A DNA stretch of 64,000 nt from Thiobacillus sp. Lineage in GTDB: Bacteria; Pseudomonadota; Gammaproteobacteria; Burkholderiales; Thiobacillaceae. The stretch lies in NCBI GenBank assembly GCA_024708885.1, contig JANJXT010000033.1, positions 19,376-83,375 of the forward strand, given 5' to 3'. How positions within the stretch are numbered: position 1 is the first letter of the stretch; each line of letters opens with the position of its first letter. Positions 59,154-64,000 of this stretch are shown in pieces. The notes below the pieces were generated by a model. It worked only from the letters and a program-made list of their open reading frames with translations, did not search any database and was not told the origin of the DNA. Position numbers and translations under genes: made by a program.

Positions 59154-60778
59154 CTGAGATCACCTCCCAGCAGATGGCCGGCAAACTGCTTGCATCCGGG
59201 TTCGAGCGCAGCGGCCCGTCAGCAACGTCCTTGAGCGACCCGATCGCCGACACGCCCATGGTCGTGACCCTGGACCAGTTGCGCCCCTACGACCACGACC
59301 CGCGCAAGAAGCGCAATCCGGTGTACGAGGAAATCAAGGCATCCATCCGCGAGCGTGGTCTGGACGCGGCACCGACCATCACCCGGCGGCCCGGCGACGA
59401 TCACTACATCATCCGCAATGGCGGCAACACGCGACTGGCAATCCTGCGCGAACTCTGGTCGGAGACCAGGGACGAACGATTTTTTCGGGTCTCATGCCTG
59501 TTCCGCCCGTGGCCCGAGCGTGGCGAGATCGTCGCGCTCACCGGGCATCTTGCGGAAAACGAACTGCGCGGTGGCCTCACCTTCATCGAGCGCGCTTTGG
59601 GCGTCGAGAAAGCGCGCGAGTTCTACGAACTGGAAAGCGGCTCCCCCCTGAGCCAATCCGAGCTGGCCCGCCGCCTGGCCGCCGATGGATACCCCGTGCA
59701 GCAGTCGCACATCAGCCGGATGGCCGACGCCGTACGCTACCTGCTGCCCGCAATCCCGACCGTGCTCTACGCCGGCCTGGGGCGTCACCAGGTCGAGCGG
59801 TTGTCGGTCATGCGCAAGGCCTGCGAGCGCACCTGGGAGCATTACGCCAAAGGCCGCTCACTGATTCAGGACTTCGACGAGTTCTTTCAGGAAGTGCTGT
59901 CGCAATTCGATGTCCAGGCCGACGAGTTCTCTGCGCAGCGCGTACAGGACGAACTGATCGGCCAGATGACCGAATTGCTGGGTGTTGATTACGACGTGCT
60001 CGCTCTGGACATGACCGAATCCGAGAACCGCCAGCGTGCCTTGGTCAGCGAGCCGACGCCGCCCTCGACGCCGCCTGCCTTGCCAGAGCCAGAAGCCATC
60101 GCGCGCCCACCTGCCGATACTGCGCCACCTGCTGCGAGGCCGACGGCAACCCCCTCGACGGGCGAGAGCGATGCGGATGCCAGTCATTCGGGCGCGGTCA
60201 GTCCGGCGGCAGATGGCGACCTGCTTCAGAAGCACATTGTCTCCCCGGCGCTGACAACGGAGCGACTTGAGTCCATCCAGCGCATGGTCGCCGACCAGTT
60301 GGGCGATGCACTGCCGCACGACTTCTCGGCGAATGTCTTGCAGTCCATCCCTGTGCAGGCTGGCGGGCTCTATCCGATCTCGGATGTCTGGTACATCGCC
60401 CCCGGCCTGGACACACCCGAGCACCTGCGCATCCACGTCGCGCAGTTTGCCCGCGAGATTGCGGTCGAGGCAGACCTGGGCGAGTGCATCGATGACCGCC
60501 CAGACGGCATCGGCTTCGCCTGCCGTGCTCGCACCACAAACCCAGCGTCGCTGGGCCGTGCCGTCCATGCGCTGTTGGCTTGCCTGGCCGGTCAGCAGCC
60601 CGCCGACGTCGGTCTGGACAACGGGCAACTCGTAATCGACCTGCCGGCGCTGCTGCACGGCCAGGGCGACGTAGCCCGACGATTGAGCGACACCGCGCTG
60701 GTCAAGCTGTTCCGCCTGCTGCGACTGGCCCGCCGCCTGCTCGATCTCGAAGCCGGCGCTGCGGACTCTGGAACCTAA
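59150..60778 (+). CDS. ParB-family protein of the ICE
   Basis: A 542-residue protein with the ParB nuclease-like domain (LRPYDHDPRKKRNPVYEEIK; PTITRRPGDDHYIIRNGGNT; TRLAILREL) and HTH region (LSQSELARRLAADGYPVQQS). ICE ParB proteins of the PFGI-1 class are about this long. The middle (about residues 305-355) is a Pro/Ala-rich linker, and the C-terminal half (about 360-540) is specific to these ICEs. It is required with ParA for maintenance in relatives. Overlaps the HicA-like gene by 4 nt. Confidence 0.93.
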   Translation: MTEITSQQMAGKLLASGFERSGPSATSLSDPIADTPMVVTLDQLRPYDHDPRKKRNPVYEEIKASIRERGLDAAPTITRRPGDDHYIIRNGGNTRLAILRELWSETRDERFFRVSCLFRPWPERGEIVALTGHLAENELRGGLTFIERALGVEKAREFYELESGSPLSQSELARRLAADGYPVQQSHISRMADAVRYLLPAIPTVLYAGLGRHQVERLSVMRKACERTWEHYAKGRSLIQDFDEFFQEVLSQFDVQADEFSAQRVQDELIGQMTELLGVDYDVLALDMTESENRQRALVSEPTPPSTPPALPEPEAIARPPADTAPPAARPTATPSTGESDADASHSGAVSPAADGDLLQKHIVSPALTTERLESIQRMVADQLGDALPHDFSANVLQSIPVQAGGLYPISDVWYIAPGLDTPEHLRIHVAQFAREIAVEADLGECIDDRPDGIGFACRARTTNPASLGRAVHALLACLAGQQPADVGLDNGQLVIDLPALLHGQGDVARRLSDTALVKLFRLLRLARRLLDLEAGAADSGT

Positions 60779-60793
60779 GCGAGGGAGGCCAGC

Positions 60794-61354
60794 ATGTCCA
60801 CAGCACACCCACTCAACCAGGCTGTCATCGCCCAGGCCCTCTATGACCTGCGCAATGGGCAACTGCGCCGCTGCAAACTGATGGGGTTTGGCGAGGCAGA
60901 GCTGGATGCCCTCAAGCATCCCGCGCTGATCAGCGTGCTGGCCAACGCCAACGTCTCCTGGTGCTCAGTGACGGTCAACCGCGAAGTGCTGCGGCGGCTG
61001 CTCCAGCAGGCGCAGGACGTGGAGAAGGAAATCGCCACGGTCGATCGCATGCTCAGGCTGGGCGCGAGCACGGAGATGGTCAGCAAGTTCTATGGCTTGA
61101 CGCATCAGGAAGTAGCGCTTCGCCGTGAAATCCTCGGTCTACCCAAGCGCAAGGGTCGGCACCCCGTGCTGGACGAGGAGCAGGACACGGAGCTGTGGCG
61201 GCAATGGAAGGCCGTGACCAACAACAGAACCGTCGATCTCGAAGATGACACTTCCATCCTCGATGCCGCCATGGACTTGGCCGAAGGCATGTCGCTGCCT
61301 CTGTCGGTGGTCTGGGCCTCGATCAAGAGCTGGGTCGATCAGGGACTGGCTTGA
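60794..61354 (+). CDS. DUF2857 (STY4526-type) ICE protein
   Basis: A 186-residue protein starting MSTAHPLNQAVIAQALYDLR. LRRCKLMGFGEAELDALKHP and MLRLGASTEMVSKFYGLTHQ are typical of the DUF2857 family carried by SPI-7-like ICEs between ParB and the replication protein. A helix-turn-helix-like region lies at about residues 95-125. The role is unknown in the family. It starts 16 nt after parB. Confidence 0.9.
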   Translation: MSTAHPLNQAVIAQALYDLRNGQLRRCKLMGFGEAELDALKHPALISVLANANVSWCSVTVNREVLRRLLQQAQDVEKEIATVDRMLRLGASTEMVSKFYGLTHQEVALRREILGLPKRKGRHPVLDEEQDTELWRQWKAVTNNRTVDLEDDTSILDAAMDLAEGMSLPLSVVWASIKSWVDQGLA

Positions 61355-61357
61355 GTC

Positions 61358-62602
61358 ATGGCCGTGGACGACACCGCACCACGGGCCCTACGCCAAGGCC
61401 CCATCGCACTGGCAGAACTGTTCGATGCTGCGCTGAAAGACCTTGCGCCCACCCCCAGCGCACCTGCGCCTACACCGGCACAGTCGCCCACGCCCACGCC
61501 CACCTCCGGCGATGCTTTCCTATTCAGTGGCAACCGACACGAAACGGTGCCACGCAAGCTGTTCCTCGACCGCCGCCTGACGCCGCTGGAACGAAACGCC
61601 TGGCAAGTGTTCCGGCTGATGCTCAACGACGACGGCGTAACCGCATTTCCCACCTACGAGCAGTTGCGCCCCTGGCTGGCGTCCATGCCCTGCGCAGGCC
61701 AGGCCTCGCATGAAACCGTGGCACGGGCGCTGACACTGATGCGCCTGACCCGCTGGCTGAGCCTGGTTCGGCGACGGCGTGACCCCAAGACCGGCCGCAT
61801 CCTCGGCAATCTGTACGTGCTGCATGACGACCCCCTGACACCGTTCGAGGCCATGCAGCTCGACCCGGACTACCTGCAACTCGTCAGCCAGGCGCTCGGC
61901 CATTCTGCCAAGGCCGTGCAAATCGTGGGCCTGCACACGCTCAAGGAAATCGGTGAAGACCCATTACTGGCCGGACGCACCCTCCCGTCACGGTTGCAGG
62001 TGATGGCCGAACGTCTCGCCAACCAGAACCTCATGGCCAGTGATAGTTATCCACAGGAGGACGCCATTCACCATTCCGAAGAAGGGGCTCCGAGCCTTCT
62101 TCGGAATGGTGAACGACCCGCTACGGATTCCGAAGCAGGGCTGAAACCCGCGCCAGACGTCTCTCTTCGGAATCCGAAGCAGGCCCGTACAGTACGTAGT
62201 AGTTGTCTTAATGAAGTACGTACTACCGCGCAAGCACGCGCGTTGGGCGATCTGCAATGGCCCAAGCGCTTCACGGAACTGAAGGCGGAACAGCAAGCGG
62301 GTGCCAAGGTGGCATTGCAGCAGGTTGATGCCTCGCTGAGGCAGGACGTGCTGGACGAATGGGCCGCGCGTTGTAGCAACCATGGCATCCGCAATCCCGC
62401 TGGGTATCTGTTCGGCATCATCCAGCGGGCCATCCACGGTGAGTTCAATGCCTGGGCCAAGAAAGACCCTCCACCGGCACCCACCCCGCCAAACGAACGG
62501 CCACCGCCCGCATCACCACCCCAAACGCAGGGTAAGCCGGTGCCACCAGAAGTCGCCAGGCAGCACATCGAGCGGCTGCGCAATCTGCTCGCCAGCAAGT
62601 GA
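61358..62602 (+). CDS. STY4528-family ICE replication protein
   Basis: A 414-residue protein. Residues 1-55 are a Pro/Thr-rich arm; residues 60-220 form a winged-helix module (KLFLDRRLTPLERNAWQVFR; HETVARALTLMRLTRWLSLV) typical of replication initiators. Residues about 225-290 are a low-complexity linker that at the DNA level carries a DnaA box and repeats (62047-62230). A C-terminal helical domain (LRQDVLDEWAARCSNHGIRN and GYLFGIIQRAIHGEFNAWAK) follows. It lies 4 nt after DUF2857. Confidence 0.92.
   Translation: MAVDDTAPRALRQGPIALAELFDAALKDLAPTPSAPAPTPAQSPTPTPTSGDAFLFSGNRHETVPRKLFLDRRLTPLERNAWQVFRLMLNDDGVTAFPTYEQLRPWLASMPCAGQASHETVARALTLMRLTRWLSLVRRRRDPKTGRILGNLYVLHDDPLTPFEAMQLDPDYLQLVSQALGHSAKAVQIVGLHTLKEIGEDPLLAGRTLPSRLQVMAERLANQNLMASDSYPQEDAIHHSEEGAPSLLRNGERPATDSEAGLKPAPDVSLRNPKQARTVRSSCLNEVRTTAQARALGDLQWPKRFTELKAEQQAGAKVALQQVDASLRQDVLDEWAARCSNHGIRNPAGYLFGIIQRAIHGEFNAWAKKDPPPAPTPPNERPPPASPPQTQGKPVPPEVARQHIERLRNLLASK
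62047..62230. other. Candidate ICE replication origin inside the STY4528-type gene
   Basis: Perfect DnaA box TTATCCACA (62047-62055). Then TTCACCATTCCGAAGAAGG and its exact complement (62067-62085 and 62095-62113; 19-bp arms, 9-nt loop). Then GGATTCCGAAG with CTTCGGAATCC (62125-62135 and 62165-62175), and CTTCGGAATCCGAAG (62165-62179). The core ATTCCGAAG(A/C)AGG occurs in both senses. It ends with AGTACGTACT (62215-62224). Such iteron-like arrays with a DnaA box mark origins. The sequence is also read as protein. Confidence 0.6.
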
Positions 62603-62919
62603 GCCGACCGACAAGGCGGTGAAGTGGACGCCTATGGATGCCAGTAGAGCTATCCCCTGGGGATAGTTCCACCGTTGGGGCGGATGCCGTGCAGTCGCAG
62701 GCCTCGCCTCGAACATCTGCCGCAGCATCGGCGTGGCCTCCCCTGATGCCGACGCGCAGCGTTCGCTGGCGCTCCATGGAGCTATCCCCTGGGGATAACT
62801 CGCGACGCAGGCGGCCACCACGCGCTGAACCGGGGTCTGGCTGGTTTCGGTTTGTTGACTGACGGCCTTCCGCTTTCTGCCGAAGCTGAGCGCTCCTTTC
62901 CACACAACGAGCGGACACC
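62603..62919. other. Intergenic gap with two identical palindromes
   Basis: GAGCTATCCCCTGGGGATA occurs twice (62647-62665 and 62779-62797), 132 bp apart, each built on the 17-nt palindrome CTATCCCC-T-GGGGATAG. Minus-strand frames here are not convincing genes. The gap ends with a weak ribosome-binding site before the PFL_4669-type gene. Confidence 0.75.
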
Positions 62920-63720
62920 ATGGCGACCAATGAGCCTCTGCAACTGAATCTCGGTTCCCTGCGCAGCGCGATGTCGCTGACGCTTCACACGCACCACGCC
63001 TCGCGCATCTGGCATGGCCGTGCCGCTGCCGAGGGGCGACCGGGCATCGTCGGCCTGAACGGCTACATCGCCCAAATGAACAAGATGCGGCGCGGTTCGG
63101 AGCAGGACGACCCGTACTCGGATTGGTGGATGCTGCGCATCGAGGTCAAGCTCGACCAGACCAAGACCACGCTGCAAGCGCTGCGCGAGCAGGTGGATCA
63201 GGCGCTGGCGAGCGTGCCGCCCGCACTCAGCCTGGGCGAGAACCTCAACGTGCAGCCCGTCAAGTTGCCGCTGTTCGTAAATGCGCAGCTCGGCTTTGCC
63301 GCCGTCTATCTGCTGGCCGACTACGACGACATCGCCCGCAAACTGATCCTCGCCCACCACACGGCGCTCATCGACCGCAGTACCTTGGAGCGCTGGCTCA
63401 ACGAGGGCGCCCATGCACTGCGCAGCCTGTTCTCGCAGGCCCAGCAATACCGCTATTCGGGCTGCACGCGCGACGACTTCGCGTCAAAGAACGCCGCAGC
63501 ACGGGCGGCGTTGGAGAAATTCGGCGAACTGCCGGAGGACGTGCTGGAAGGCACGCGCCGCTCGAAGTTCGCGCCGCCCATCGTGCGCCGTGGTCTGCAA
63601 CAGCGTGTCGAGAGTCCTGCTGCAGCGCCTGCCCCCAACGACGAGGTCGCCACCGACGAGCCCGCCACTGACGCAGCACCCGAAATCAGCGCCGGCGAGG
63701 TCGAGGACGAGCAGGCATGA
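62920..63720 (+). CDS. PFL_4669-type ICE protein
   Basis: A 266-residue protein starting MATNEPLQLNLGSLRSAMSL, with THHASRIWHGRAAAEGRPGI and YSDWWMLRIEVKLDQTKTTL. The family (TIGR03761) is found only in this class of ICE, next to ParB and before the SSB/topoisomerase genes. The C-terminus (about residues 225-266) is Ala/Pro/Glu-rich. Its function is unknown. It overlaps the next gene by 4 nt. Confidence 0.92.
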   Translation: MATNEPLQLNLGSLRSAMSLTLHTHHASRIWHGRAAAEGRPGIVGLNGYIAQMNKMRRGSEQDDPYSDWWMLRIEVKLDQTKTTLQALREQVDQALASVPPALSLGENLNVQPVKLPLFVNAQLGFAAVYLLADYDDIARKLILAHHTALIDRSTLERWLNEGAHALRSLFSQAQQYRYSGCTRDDFASKNAAARAALEKFGELPEDVLEGTRRSKFAPPIVRRGLQQRVESPAAAPAPNDEVATDEPATDAAPEISAGEVEDEQA

Positions 63721-64000
63721 GCGATCCGAACCGCGAACCCCGTTACTTCCAGGGCCTGCAACAGGCTACCTTCATGAAGCTGGAACACGCTGCCTCTCTA
63801 AAAGGCCTTTTGAAGCCTTTTAAGGGTAAGGGGGATCTTGAGGCCTGGGCCAGCCAGTGCTTCGCCATGCGCGACGAGTTGATTGGCTTGACGCAGCGGC
63901 AGGTGCTGCAACAGGCAGTCGGGCATCCCTTCCACCTGTTGCCCGTGGAGTTGGCCCAGCAAACCACTGGCGCAGGCACGGCGTTTTTGCGCTGGCGCAA
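63717..64000 (+). CDS. DUF3158-family ICE protein, N-terminal part
   Basis: A frame open to the right edge, starting MSDPNREPRYFQGLQQATFM. LKGLLKPFKGKGDLEAWASQ and LPVELAQQTTGAGTAFLRWR match DUF3158, the usual gene after the PFL_4669-type one in PFGI-1-like ICEs. At least 94 residues are visible. The start overlaps the upstream stop by 4 nt. The window cuts it off, so the rest is not seen. Confidence 0.88.
   Translation, partial: MSDPNREPRYFQGLQQATFMKLEHAASLKGLLKPFKGKGDLEAWASQCFAMRDELIGLTQRQVLQQAVGHPFHLLPVELAQQTTGAGTAFLRWR

Noticed and set aside
62445..62930. Minus-strand frames over the gap with the two palindromes
   Set aside because: They repeat the words SPGDSS and PQGIA because the palindrome is read twice, and no ribosome-binding site or family similarity is seen. 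The DNA repeat explains them.

Overview
The window is high-GC DNA from a betaproteobacterium. The rpsF-priB-rpsR-rplI-dnaB order, the ProS with an inserted editing domain, the PEP-CTERM protein and the fused MnhAB subunits all fit, and a Nitrosomonadales/Thiobacillaceae-like organism is plausible, but the genus cannot be fixed from sequence alone. About 54 kb is chromosomal backbone. The last 10 kb, from a tRNA-Gly(CCC) gene onward, is the left end of an integrative and conjugative element (ICE) of the PFGI-1/ICEclc/SPI-7 type.

Layout. 1-1745 (minus): rpsF, priB, rpsR, rplI and the start of dnaB. 1891-8918 (minus): a PLP-dependent Orn/Lys/Arg decarboxylase, dcd, apbC (Mrp), two proteins of unknown function, rppH and a spermidine-synthase-like protein. 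9169-12243 (plus): proS, a lytic transglycosylase and an unknown gene behind a candidate sigma-54 promoter. 12256-15223 (minus): an adaptor/TolC pair and two thioredoxin-fold proteins. 15237-17607 (plus): an aspartase/fumarase and the GTPase YlqF. 17691-24405 (minus): tldD, a nitrilase-family amidase, yhdP and hslR. 24543-26806: an FMN reductase, a small gene behind a c-di-GMP-I (GEMM) riboswitch whose reading frame breaks just before a degenerate PEP-CTERM tail, and an intact PEP-CTERM protein with a candidate sigma-54 promoter. Then come acs (minus) and glnE (plus).

31574-52307 is a cation-homeostasis region. It holds two P-type ATPases, a tandem UspA, a MarR/Yip1 divergent pair with a clear palindromic operator, and two complete multisubunit Na+/H+ antiporter (Mnh/Mrp) operons facing away from each other. 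The second mnhD carries an in-frame insertion that is itself a palindromic repeat. A truncated Kef-type antiporter start lies just before the second operon. trmB, thiG and thiS (minus) follow, then the tRNA.

The ICE part reads integrase, an unrecognised protein, AlpA-like regulator, ParA, HicA-like protein, ParB, DUF2857, STY4528-type replication protein, PFL_4669-type protein and the start of a DUF3158 protein. Inside the STY4528-type gene there is a perfect DnaA box followed by a 19-bp-arm inverted repeat and further copies of the same core, a strong candidate for the replication origin of the element. Two copies of a 17-bp palindrome lie in the next intergenic gap.

The backbone also contains a ~156-bp dispersed repeat in two inverted copies (8946-9101 and 14039-14194) and a family of short TGAGGCGTGAGG-like intergenic repeats. 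No rRNA genes, CRISPR arrays or complete insertion sequences were seen.
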